Assembly: GCA_023424015.1 (NCBI GenBank)
Contig: JAFAEM010000016.1
Coordinates: 114,876 to 178,875 of the forward strand
DNA length: 64,000 nucleotides
DNA from: Bacteroidota bacterium
GTDB taxonomy: Bacteria; Bacteroidota; Bacteroidia; Chitinophagales; Chitinophagaceae
Reading direction: 5' to 3'
Positions 53,677 through 62,692 of this stretch are shown here, one piece after another. The notes beneath the pieces were generated by a model that was given only the letters and a program-made list of their open reading frames with translations, was not told the DNA's origin and made no database searches. Each line of letters begins with the position of its first letter. Position 1 is the stretch's first letter. A program made the translations under genes and the position numbers.

Positions 53677-54645
53677 TTAAAGGTTGCTTTCGGGCAACCT
53701 TTTTTCCTGTTGAATAAATTTTATGTTTCGCTGCATTCCTTTCCACTTTGTACGATTAAGCGGTGAGTGTTTGAATAATTTTTTAAAAGCTTCTTCAGTC
53801 AGCGATTCCCATTCACTGGTAGTAAAATTCAGGATCTCAGGCAATGGTTTGAATTCGATCTCATCATTTGGTTTACTGAAGCGATTCCAGGGACAAACGT
53901 CCTGGCAGATATCGCAGCCAAAGGCCCAGTTGTTAAACCTTCCACGGACTTCATCGGGGATCAGCATTTCTTTTAATTCTATCGTAAAATAAGAAATGCA
54001 CTGGCTGCCATTGATCACTTTTCCCGGCAGAATCGCGCCAGTGGGACATGCTTCAATACATTTTGTGCAACTACCACAATAATCTTTTGCAAAAGGATCG
54101 TCATATATAAGATCCAGGTCGACGATCATAGTAGCAATAAAAAAGAATGAACCACTTTCTTTAGTGATCAGATTACCATTCTTTCCAACCCACCCGATAC
54201 CACTGCGCTGTGCCCAACTGCGTTCGAGTACGGGTGCTGAATCCACAAACCCTCGCCCGTTTATTTCGCCGATCTCATCTTTCAATACATATAAAAAAGT
54301 TTTCATTTGTGATCTGATCACATCGTGATAATCTTTTCCAAATGCATATTTCGAAATTTTTACTGCGTTTTCGTCTTGTTGTTCTGAAGGAAAATAATTC
54401 TTTAGAAGTGTTATTACAGACTTAGCACCAGGAACCAGTTTATAAGGGTTTACCCTTAGTTCGAAATGGTTTTCCATATAATTCATGGAACCCTGCATTC
54501 CTTTTTTTAGCCAGTTTTCAAGTCTTACTGCATCATCATCAAGTCTTTCTGCCTTCGCTATGCCACAATAATCAAATCCAAGCCTGCTGGCTGTTTGTTT
54601 GATGAGACTGGTATGTGACTGTTGATTGCTTTGACAATTGAACAT
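53677..54645 (-). CDS. queG: Epoxyqueuosine reductase
   Basis: 322 residues from the ATG at 54645 (a TTG at 54654 adds three). It shows GFDYCGIAKAERLDDD, WLKKGMQGSMNYM, DSAPVLERSWAQRSGIGWVG, the first [4Fe-4S] motif CGSCTKCIEACPTGAI and the second CDICQDVCPWNRF. It reduces epoxyqueuosine to queuosine at the wobble base of tRNAs, using cobalamin. Its last codons also encode the plus-strand terminator of the SusC/D operon. Confidence 0.97.
   Translation of the reverse strand: MFNCQSNQQSHTSLIKQTASRLGFDYCGIAKAERLDDDAVRLENWLKKGMQGSMNYMENHFELRVNPYKLVPGAKSVITLLKNYFPSEQQDENAVKISKYAFGKDYHDVIRSQMKTFLYVLKDEIGEINGRGFVDSAPVLERSWAQRSGIGWVGKNGNLITKESGSFFFIATMIVDLDLIYDDPFAKDYCGSCTKCIEACPTGAILPGKVINGSQCISYFTIELKEMLIPDEVRGRFNNWAFGCDICQDVCPWNRFSKPNDEIEFKPLPEILNFTTSEWESLTEEAFKKLFKHSPLNRTKWKGMQRNIKFIQQEKRLPESNL
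53679..53705 (+). terminator. Rho-independent terminator of the susCD operon inside the queG 3' end
   Basis: A perfect 9-bp stem (53679-53687 with 53694-53702), a 6-base loop and a T-run to 53705 lie 34 bases after the susD stop. The hairpin is entirely within the final codons of the convergent queG gene. On the minus strand no T-run follows, so it acts in the plus direction. Confidence 0.85.
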
Positions 54646-54656
54646 GATAACCAATG

Positions 54657-54673
54657 ATCTTTGGGCAAAGATA
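54657..54673. promoter_or_regulatory. Palindromic -7 element between queG and the DUF3857 gene
   Basis: ATCTTTG-GG-CAAAGAT is an exact inverted repeat. On the minus strand it gives TATCTTTG, a perfect -7 box 20 bases before the queG ATG. On the plus strand it gives GATCTTTG, one mismatch from TAnnTTTG, facing the DUF3857 gene. It may serve queG only or both directions. Confidence 0.5.
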
Positions 54674-54741
54674 CTATTGGAAAACTCAGGAATTTTTTAG
54701 TTATTGTCAGTTAATTGTACCACCAAACTGACGCCACCACT

Positions 54742-56751
54742 ATGAATTTCAAACTTGCGGTCTGCAGTCTACTAATTCTTGCTGCATTTCAAAGCCATTC
54801 ACAGGAAAAATCGAAAGTAAAATTCGGGAAAGTTTCACCGGACGATTTCAAAGAAACCACGTACAGCATTGATACAAGTGCCAGTGCTGTAGTGATTGCC
54901 GATATCGGGTCTACTGAAATCGTAGGCAACACGAAAGGAAATTTCTCGCTGGAGTTTAAACGCTTTCGTCGCGCGAGGATCATGAATAAGAATGGTTACG
55001 ATATCGCCAACGTTGAAATTGGCCTCTACACCGATGGGAAAGCCGAAGAAGACCTGAGGAGCCTGAAAGCGGTAACTTATAACCTTGAAAATGGAAAGGT
55101 GGTTGAAACAAAGCTGGATGTTAAAGATGCGGTATTCAAAGACAAGATCAATAAGAACTTTGTCATAAAGAAATTCACTTTCCCCAATATAAAAGAAGGT
55201 TCCATCATCGAATATGAGTATAAGCTTACATCAGACTTTCTTTTCAATTTACAACCCTGGGAATTCCAGGGTGAACATCCGCGGTTATGGAGTGAGTACA
55301 ACGTGACCATGCCCGAGTTTTATTATTATGTAACAATTATGCAGGGCTATGTTCCATTTACATTCACCGACCGTAAGCAAAGAAGGGAAAGCTTCACGGT
55401 TATGGACAATAACACATCGGGTGCTACACAGCGGGGCAGTTTCAGCGCATCCGTGACCGATTTTCGCTGGGTTATAAAAGATGTACCGGCTATCAAAGAA
55501 GAGAACTATACCTCAACCCTTCGGAATCATATTTCACGTCTTGAATTCCAGCTTGCGGAAGTAAGAGATCCGTTTATACCGAGAAAGATAATGTCTACCT
55601 GGCCTGAAGTAGCTAAAAGATTACTGGAAGACGAAAGCTTCGGTTATTCCATCAATCGCGACAATGGTTGGCTCAATGAGGTAATGGGAGAGGCCACCCG
55701 TGGAGCAAATAAGGAATTGGAAAAAGCGAAAAATATATTCGCTTATGTGAGGGATAATATGACCTGTACAAACTATAACAGGAGGACGATTGACAAGACC
55801 CTGAGAAATGTACTGAAATCAAGAAACGGCAGTGAAGCGGAAATAAACCTGTTACTGACAGCCATGTTACTAAAAGCGGATCTCAATGCGGAACCGGTTA
55901 TCCTCAGTACCCGCTCCAACGGTTATACATATCCTTTGTACCCGCTTATCGACAAGTTCAATTATGTGATCAGCCGTTTGAATATTGATGGTAACTATTA
56001 CTACCTTGATGCCAGCCGGCCAAGACTTGGATTTGGGAGGCTAAGTTATGATGTGTATAATGGGCATGCGAGGGTAGTAGACAGGGATGCCACAGCGCTG
56101 GAGTTTCTTTCAGACTCGCTGGTGGAAGGCAAAGTCACCTCCGTGTTTATTATTAATGACGAAAAAGGAAATATGACCGGGAGCATACAACATGCACCTG
56201 GTTATTTTGAGTCATATAGCCTGCGCAATCGCATTAAGGAAAATGGAAAGGAGCAATATTTCAGCGATATCAAAAAAGGTTTCACGGGTGAAGTTGAGAT
56301 CAGCGATCCTGCGATAGACTCCCTCGATAAATATGATTTTCCTGTCACAGTCCGGTATAAATTTGATATCGACAATGGTGATGAGGATATTATTTATTTC
56401 AATCCTTTGCTGAGTGAAGCCTGGAAAGAGAATCCGTTCAAATCAGCAGAGCGCACCTACCCGGTTGAGATGCCTTATACCATTGATCAAACTTATCTGC
56501 TACGCCTCGACGTTCCGAAGGGCTATACCGTCGATGAGCTGCCTAAGCAGATCGTAGTAAAACTGAATGAGAATGACGATGGCTTTTTTGAATACAGGTT
56601 GTCTGAATCAAACGGCGCTATTTCACTTCGTTCGCGCATCAAAATAAACAGGGCCTTTTTTATGCCTGATGAGTATGAAATGTTGCGTGAGTTTTTTAAC
56701 CTGGTTGTGAAAAAGCACAGTGAACAGATCGTTTTTAAAAAGAAAAGCTGA
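54742..56751 (+). CDS. DUF3857/transglutaminase-like protein lacking the catalytic Cys and His
   Basis: 669 residues from the ATG at 54742. The signal MNFKLAVCSLLILAAFQSHS is followed by the DUF3857 domain (KGNFSLEFKRFRRARIMNKN onward) and a transglutaminase-like domain. Where active members have G-D-C, this one has GSEAE with Ala366, and the expected His is Tyr408 (KFNYVISRL); only Asp423 remains (YYLDASRP). It is probably a non-catalytic, binding or scaffold homologue, exported to the periplasm. The stop overlaps the next start by one base (TGATG), so the two proteins are likely made together. Confidence 0.9.
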   Translation: MNFKLAVCSLLILAAFQSHSQEKSKVKFGKVSPDDFKETTYSIDTSASAVVIADIGSTEIVGNTKGNFSLEFKRFRRARIMNKNGYDIANVEIGLYTDGKAEEDLRSLKAVTYNLENGKVVETKLDVKDAVFKDKINKNFVIKKFTFPNIKEGSIIEYEYKLTSDFLFNLQPWEFQGEHPRLWSEYNVTMPEFYYYVTIMQGYVPFTFTDRKQRRESFTVMDNNTSGATQRGSFSASVTDFRWVIKDVPAIKEENYTSTLRNHISRLEFQLAEVRDPFIPRKIMSTWPEVAKRLLEDESFGYSINRDNGWLNEVMGEATRGANKELEKAKNIFAYVRDNMTCTNYNRRTIDKTLRNVLKSRNGSEAEINLLLTAMLLKADLNAEPVILSTRSNGYTYPLYPLIDKFNYVISRLNIDGNYYYLDASRPRLGFGRLSYDVYNGHARVVDRDATALEFLSDSLVEGKVTSVFIINDEKGNMTGSIQHAPGYFESYSLRNRIKENGKEQYFSDIKKGFTGEVEISDPAIDSLDKYDFPVTVRYKFDIDNGDEDIIYFNPLLSEAWKENPFKSAERTYPVEMPYTIDQTYLLRLDVPKGYTVDELPKQIVVKLNENDDGFFEYRLSESNGAISLRSRIKINRAFFMPDEYEMLREFFNLVVKKHSEQIVFKKKS

Positions 56752-58682
56752 TGAAAAAAAGACTATTGCTGGTTGCAGGGCTGTTCTTTTCACTGCATTG
56801 CAGCTTACGAGCTGGAGATGGCGACTTCGCAGTATCGAAGATCCCGGCTGAGTTGTTAAAATCATCCAATGCAGTTATCAGGTTGCATGAGCAGCACATT
56901 GTGTTGAAGCATATGGAAAAGATGATCATAAAGGAACGTATTGTTATTACTGTTTTAAATGAAAAAGGCGATGAATATGCTTATCGGGGTGAAGGCTACG
57001 ATAAGTTCAATTCCATAGAGTCTATCGAGGGTACGTTATATGATCATCTTGGGAAGAAATTAAAGTCACTTAAGAAAAGTGAAATAAAAGACGTTAGTGT
57101 AACTAATGAAAGTTTGGCTATTGACGGGAGGCTTAAAGTTCATAGTTTCTACTACAAGGTGTATCCCTATACAGTAGAATACATGGTAGAAACAGTAAAA
57201 AAAGAGACCATGTTCTTTCCCCAGTGGGTACCGGTTCCTGGAGCGTTTGTTGCTGTAGAGCAAAGTTCTATGTCAATAAAAGTACCCAGTGGATATAAGC
57301 TCAGGTATAGAACTTTTAACTATAATAAAGAACCGGTGATTACAGATGAAGGTGCCAAAACGCAGATTTATACTTGGGAAATCAAACAATATAAACCTGT
57401 AGTTCCTGAAGGTTATGCGCCTGGGTGGAAAGCAATCACCCCTTTTGTCATGACGGCGCCATCTGATTTTATGATTGAAGATTACCAAGGTAAGATGAAT
57501 AGCTGGAGTGAGTTGGGTTTGTTCCAGGCTTCACTTAATGAGGGCAGGGATGTGTTGCCGGTGGCAATACAGGAAAAGGTGCGGGAACTTGTAAAGGATG
57601 TCTCTACAAAAAAGGAGAAGGTTTCACGTTTATACCAGTTCCTACAGGCAAATACAAGGTATATCAGCATTCAATTAGGTGTGGGTGGTTGGCGTCCGTT
57701 TGATGCAACTTATGTTGCGACTAAAGGCTACGGCGATTGTAAGGCACTTTCAAATTATATGCACTCGCTGTTAAAGCAGGCCGGAATTTTGTCGTATTAT
57801 ACACTAATCAGGGCAGGCAATGGCGTTGAGGATATTGTCGCTGATTTTCCTGCACGCCAGTTTAATCATGTTATCTTATGTGTTCCAGACGGCAGAGATA
57901 CCATATGGCTTGAATGCACCAGCCAAACCACTGCAGCCGGGTATATGGGAAAATTTACGGGAAACCGGCATGCTTTGCTGATCACTGAAGAAGGGGGGAA
58001 ACTGGTAAAAACTCCTGAATATGGGATGGAGGAAAATCTGCAGATACGAAATGTTAAAGCCAAACTCGACGAGCAAGGCACCCTGTCCACCGCCACCAAT
58101 TCCAGTTATAGCGGCTTGCAGCAAGATGACATACACGGGCTGATCAATGCGCTTTCGAAGGAAAAAGTGAAAGAATACCTCCATGAGCAATTGAATTTTC
58201 CAACATATGATATCAACAAGTTCGATTATAGAGAACAAAAGTCTGCTGTACCCGTTATCAGCGAATCCCTGGATATCACGGTCAGTAATTATGCAACCAT
58301 AACCGGGAAGAGGCTGTTTATTCTACCTAATATTATGACTCGCGCCGGTAGCAAAATGGCGGCGGATTCCACCCGGAAATACGATATACAATTCAACTAC
58401 GAGTACAGGGATGTCGATACCGTGGAAATTGAACTACCTGCAGGGTACACTCCCGAACAGGTCCCTAAAGATGTTGTAATCAAAAGCCAATTTGGGGCCT
58501 ACCAGTCGTCCATCAAACTCGATGGTAACAAACTTTACTACTATCGTTCTTATGAACACAAAAGCGGACGTTTCCCCGCAAAACACTATGCCGACCTGGT
58601 CGAATTTTCAAATGCGGTGTATAAAGCCGACCGCAACCGGGTGGTGCTGGTAAAGGAAGAAACGGAGAAAAAAGCTTTTTAA
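56751..58682 (+). CDS. DUF3857/transglutaminase-like protein with intact catalytic residues
   Basis: 643 residues. The signal peptide MKKRLLLVAGLFFSLHCSLR is followed by DUF3857 (MEKMIIKERIVITVLNEKGD) and a transglutaminase-like domain with Cys330 in YGDCKALSNYM, His373 in QFNHVILCV and an acidic third residue Glu388 in IWLECTSQT. A C-terminal beta domain completes the protein. It may be a periplasmic peptidase or amide-modifying enzyme; substrate unknown. It is translationally coupled to the inactive paralogue before it. Confidence 0.92.
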   Translation: MKKRLLLVAGLFFSLHCSLRAGDGDFAVSKIPAELLKSSNAVIRLHEQHIVLKHMEKMIIKERIVITVLNEKGDEYAYRGEGYDKFNSIESIEGTLYDHLGKKLKSLKKSEIKDVSVTNESLAIDGRLKVHSFYYKVYPYTVEYMVETVKKETMFFPQWVPVPGAFVAVEQSSMSIKVPSGYKLRYRTFNYNKEPVITDEGAKTQIYTWEIKQYKPVVPEGYAPGWKAITPFVMTAPSDFMIEDYQGKMNSWSELGLFQASLNEGRDVLPVAIQEKVRELVKDVSTKKEKVSRLYQFLQANTRYISIQLGVGGWRPFDATYVATKGYGDCKALSNYMHSLLKQAGILSYYTLIRAGNGVEDIVADFPARQFNHVILCVPDGRDTIWLECTSQTTAAGYMGKFTGNRHALLITEEGGKLVKTPEYGMEENLQIRNVKAKLDEQGTLSTATNSSYSGLQQDDIHGLINALSKEKVKEYLHEQLNFPTYDINKFDYREQKSAVPVISESLDITVSNYATITGKRLFILPNIMTRAGSKMAADSTRKYDIQFNYEYRDVDTVEIELPAGYTPEQVPKDVVIKSQFGAYQSSIKLDGNKLYYYRSYEHKSGRFPAKHYADLVEFSNAVYKADRNRVVLVKEETEKKAF

Positions 58683-58697
58683 ATAAATAAAAGTCTA

Positions 58698-59747
58698 TTA
58701 CTCACGACAGGGAAATTGCTGGTCCACGACGGATTTCATTTCCATGTGAATGCCGGCGCGTTCTTCACCCAACAGGTTTTTTACAAACACCAGGTAGGCA
58801 TATCCTCTGCAAAAATCGATCATGGGCCAGGTGCCAAATAAACCCGGGCTGGCGAGGGCGGTGGCCTTGCTATCTTTTTCCTCCAACACCCAGCTGCCCA
58901 GGGCATAGTTGAAACCTGTAGCGGACTTCGGTGCATATTTGATTTGATCCTGCCGTGTATGGATTTTCATTAACTCCTCTATAGACGACTCGCTTAAAAT
59001 TTGCTGGCCGTTAAATTTGCCCTTATTCATAAGCATCACCAGGAACTTCATGTAATCATCTGCTGTGGAAGTTGCGCCCCCCGACGGGTTGATAGGTCCT
59101 GCATCGAGGTTTGTAAAACTTGATTTACGCATGCCCATAGGGTTAAACAATTTTTGTTTGATCAGCACATCAAATTTCTTCTTGCCTATTACTTCCAGTA
59201 CACGGCCGGCAATATTGATCCCCGTGCCACCATACCAAAAGTCGGTCCCAGGATTGGTTCTGATCTCCTTGCGTGCAAATGAATTTACTTCCTCTTCGAG
59301 TGAAGAGAACTTAGACCTTTGAACCAGCCTTTTTAAAAGCCTGGCTTCTTCTTCAATTCCCGTGGTGTGAGACAGGCAGTGACGGAGCGTGATATAATTT
59401 TTACCATAGCGTTCGAATTCGGGAAGCCAGCGGCTAACCCTGTCGTCGAGTGAAACAAGTCCTTCATCGACAAACCTCATCACCAGGGCCGCAGTCAGCC
59501 ATTTACTGCAACTGGCAATAGGTGCACTGGTTTTGCTGTTGAAAGTACCCAGCTCCTTTTTATAAACGAGGGTATCATCTTTTTTCCAGATCATCACCAC
59601 AAAATCATTTCCCAGGATTTTCTTTCTGGCTTCAATTTCGCTGTCCAAAACAGTAAAATCAGATTGCGCGAAGCTGGTCTGCAATATTAGCAGGAAACCG
59701 GCCATCAGACTGCTTTTCAGGCAGTTTTGAATTAGTTTGTATGACAT
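58698..59747 (-). CDS. Serine hydrolase, class C beta-lactamase/D-peptidase fold
   Basis: 349 residues. A signal peptide ends near TSFAQS. The active-site SxxK is SCSK at 79-82 (PIASCSKWLTAALVM), preceded by a beta-sheet. The second motif is YGG (172-174) in place of the usual YxN. LRHCLSHTTGI and INPSGGATSTADDYMKFL are typical of the Beta-lactamase (PF00144) family. Periplasmic; could be an esterase, DD-peptidase or D-aminopeptidase. It is convergent with the DUF3857 pair (15-base gap). Confidence 0.92.
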   Translation of the reverse strand: MSYKLIQNCLKSSLMAGFLLILQTSFAQSDFTVLDSEIEARKKILGNDFVVMIWKKDDTLVYKKELGTFNSKTSAPIASCSKWLTAALVMRFVDEGLVSLDDRVSRWLPEFERYGKNYITLRHCLSHTTGIEEEARLLKRLVQRSKFSSLEEEVNSFARKEIRTNPGTDFWYGGTGINIAGRVLEVIGKKKFDVLIKQKLFNPMGMRKSSFTNLDAGPINPSGGATSTADDYMKFLVMLMNKGKFNGQQILSESSIEELMKIHTRQDQIKYAPKSATGFNYALGSWVLEEKDSKATALASPGLFGTWPMIDFCRGYAYLVFVKNLLGEERAGIHMEMKSVVDQQFPCRE

Positions 59748-59812
59748 TGTTACGGGTGATTTTGGCTTGGATTATGATTTGTGAACCTCTATAAAACTAT
59801 CGTATTAATTAT

Positions 59813-62440
59813 ATGAACTTAGGAAATTTTACCATAAAAGCGGCGGAAGCCTTTCAGCAGGCGCAGCAGCTCGCATTTAATGCGGGCAACCCAAATATTG
59901 AGACGGAGCATATCTTAAAAGCGTTGCTGGAACAGCAGGATTCACCCGTTGAATACCTGTTAAAGAAAAATAACGTAACGCTTAACCTGCTTGACACAAA
60001 GCTGGATGAAATGATCGCCCGTTTACCAAAGACCTCAGGCGAGCCTGCACAGCAGATCAGCCGGGAGGCAAATAATGTAATCCTGCGTGCTGGTGCAACC
60101 CTGAAACAATTTAATGACGAATTTATTACACCCGAACATCTGGTACTGGCTATCGTAGGCGGGAATGACAATACCGCCAAATTGCTGAAAGATGCCGGGC
60201 TTACCGAAAAGGGGCTGGTGACCGCAATAAAGGAATTGAGGAAAGGCGAAACGGTTACTTCTCAAACACAGTCGCAGGAATTTAATGCGCTGAACAAATA
60301 CGCGAAAAACCTGAACGAGATGGCGCGCCAGGGCAAACTTGATCCTGTGATCGGCCGCGACGAGGAGATCCGAAGGACATTGCATATTCTTTCTCGTCGC
60401 ACCAAGAATAATCCCATCCTGGTAGGTGAACCTGGTGTGGGTAAAACAGCCATCGCCGAGGGTATTGCCCATCGGATCGTAAATGGTGATGTGCCGGAGA
60501 ACCTGAAATCTAAAACGATCTATGCGCTCGATATGGGATTGCTTATCGCCGGTGCGAAATATAAAGGTGAGTTTGAGGAACGTTTAAAGGCGGTCATTAA
60601 AGAAGTGTCGGGCAGTGATGGCGAGATCATCCTTTTTATCGACGAGATCCATACACTGGTAGGTGCTGGTGGGGGCGAAGGAGCTATGGACGCTGCCAAC
60701 ATCCTGAAGCCGGCCCTGGCAAGGGGTGAACTTAGGGCTGTAGGTGCAACGACGCTGAATGAATACCAGAAATTTTTTGAAAAAGACAAAGCGCTCGAAA
60801 GACGGTTTCAGAAGATCATGATCGATGAACCCGACCTGGAAGACGCGATCTCGATATTGCGCGGCCTGAAGGATCGCTATGAGACGCACCACCATGTTCG
60901 TATCAAAGATGAAGCGATCATTGCAGCGGTAGAATTGTCGAGCCGTTATATAACGGATCGTTTCCTGCCCGACAAGGCCATCGACCTGATCGATGAAAGT
61001 GCGGCTAAACTTCGCCTGGAAATGAATTCCATGCCGGAAGAGCTGGACCGCCTGGAAAGGCAGATACGACAGCTGGAGATTGAAAGAGAAGCAATCAAGC
61101 GGGAAAATGACGAAGCCAAATTGAAAGAGCTGAATACCAGCATTGCGAACCTGGCTGTGGAACGCGATACTTTCAAGGCTAAGTGGCAGGAAGAAAAGGA
61201 GATCGTTGAAAAGGTTCAGGACGCAAAAGCAAAAGTGGAGCAGTTGAAACTGGAAGCCGAGCAGGCCGAACGCAATGGCGACTATGGAAAAGTTGCTGAG
61301 ATCCGTTATGGCAAAATAAAAGAACAGGAGACTCTCATCAATGAGTATTCGCAACAGCTAAATGCCATCAGTGAGAATACCCGGATCATGAAGGAAGAAG
61401 TGGATGCAGAAGATATTGCTGAAAGCATTGCCAAGGCTACCGGTATCCCGGTTGCGAAGATGATGCAGAGCGACAAGGAAAAATTGCTGCACCTTGAAGA
61501 TCACCTGCATGAAAGGGTGGTGGGACAGGACGAAGCGATCACTGCCGTAGCCGATGCCATTCGCAGAAGCCGGGCCGGGCTGCACGATCCGAGGAAACCG
61601 ATAGGTTCATTTATATTTCTCGGTACTACAGGTGTGGGTAAGACCGAGCTTGCAAAAGCGTTGGCCGACTACCTGTTCGACGACGAGAGCATGATGACCC
61701 GGATCGATATGAGTGAATACCAGGAGAAACATACTGTATCGAGACTGGTCGGTGCGCCTCCGGGATATGTAGGTTACGATGAAGGCGGCCAGCTTACCGA
61801 AGCCGTAAGACGAAAACCTTATAGCGTAGTATTGCTCGACGAGATAGAAAAAGCGCACCCTGATGTCTGGAACGTTATGTTGCAGGTATTGGATGATGGT
61901 CGATTGACTGATAATAAAGGCAGGACAGTGAATTTCAAAAACACCATCATCATTATGACCAGCAATATTGGAAGTCACCTGATCCAGGATGCTTTCGACA
62001 ATATTACTGAGGCGGATGTGGAACAGGCAAGCGAAAAGGCAAAAACAGAAGTGATGAATCTGCTCAGGCAGACCATTCGTCCTGAATTTTTGAACAGGGT
62101 GGATGAGATTATCATGTTCCAGCCTTTGATGAAAAAGGAAATAAGGTCGATTGTAAATATTCAATTGAACAGTCTCAAAAACCTGTTGGCAGAAAATGGG
62201 ATCGATATTCAGTTTACCGATTATGCACTTGATTTCCTCGCCGAGCAGGGATTTGATCCGCAGTTTGGTGCGCGACCACTAAAAAGGGTAATACAGAAAG
62301 AGATAGTAAACCCAATGAGTAAACGGATACTCGCGGGTGATATCGATAAAAGCCACCCGGTACTGGTAGACGTATTTGATAATACTGTTGTGTTCAGGAA
62401 CGAAGTTCCACAAGTGGAAAGTAGCGGCAAGGTCAAATGA
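59813..62440 (+). CDS. clpB: Disaggregase ClpB
   Basis: 875 residues, normal for ClpB. The N-domain begins NFTIKAAEAFQQAQQLA. AAA-1 has Walker A GEPGVGKT at 205-212 and Walker B ILFIDEIHT. A long coiled-coil middle domain covers roughly 400-530. AAA-2 has GTTGVGKT at 604-611, pore loop GYVGYDEGG and Walker B VVLLDEIEKAHP. As a hexamer with DnaK/DnaJ it extracts proteins from aggregates in the cytosol. Confidence 0.98.
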   Translation: MNLGNFTIKAAEAFQQAQQLAFNAGNPNIETEHILKALLEQQDSPVEYLLKKNNVTLNLLDTKLDEMIARLPKTSGEPAQQISREANNVILRAGATLKQFNDEFITPEHLVLAIVGGNDNTAKLLKDAGLTEKGLVTAIKELRKGETVTSQTQSQEFNALNKYAKNLNEMARQGKLDPVIGRDEEIRRTLHILSRRTKNNPILVGEPGVGKTAIAEGIAHRIVNGDVPENLKSKTIYALDMGLLIAGAKYKGEFEERLKAVIKEVSGSDGEIILFIDEIHTLVGAGGGEGAMDAANILKPALARGELRAVGATTLNEYQKFFEKDKALERRFQKIMIDEPDLEDAISILRGLKDRYETHHHVRIKDEAIIAAVELSSRYITDRFLPDKAIDLIDESAAKLRLEMNSMPEELDRLERQIRQLEIEREAIKRENDEAKLKELNTSIANLAVERDTFKAKWQEEKEIVEKVQDAKAKVEQLKLEAEQAERNGDYGKVAEIRYGKIKEQETLINEYSQQLNAISENTRIMKEEVDAEDIAESIAKATGIPVAKMMQSDKEKLLHLEDHLHERVVGQDEAITAVADAIRRSRAGLHDPRKPIGSFIFLGTTGVGKTELAKALADYLFDDESMMTRIDMSEYQEKHTVSRLVGAPPGYVGYDEGGQLTEAVRRKPYSVVLLDEIEKAHPDVWNVMLQVLDDGRLTDNKGRTVNFKNTIIIMTSNIGSHLIQDAFDNITEADVEQASEKAKTEVMNLLRQTIRPEFLNRVDEIIMFQPLMKKEIRSIVNIQLNSLKNLLAENGIDIQFTDYALDFLAEQGFDPQFGARPLKRVIQKEIVNPMSKRILAGDIDKSHPVLVDVFDNTVVFRNEVPQVESSGKVK

Positions 62441-62692
62441 GCGTGGTGGTAATGGGGGATTAGGAATTTGGGATGTTTGCATTATCTGCTGTCGCAAAGC
62501 GACGTAGGTAAGGGTATCCCTGGTTCCTGGTCCCCTTTTCATATTCCACATTTTTGCAGGTTTTACGAGGTAAATTTCTTTTTTCCCGTGACTTTATCAT
62601 TTTCGTTGTTGCCCGAAAAAGACGGCACACTTTTTTCATTATTTTTACGTTACAGGGAAACAACAGTCTTTATACCTTATCAAAACAAAATT

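Noticed and set aside
60584..61354. 256-residue antisense frame inside clpB
   Set aside because: Shadow of a highly conserved clpB coding region; no start context or motifs.
62468..62692. 75-residue extension of the anchored unknown protein
   Set aside because: The stretch has intergenic composition and places an unrelated segment before a typical N-terminal membrane anchor.
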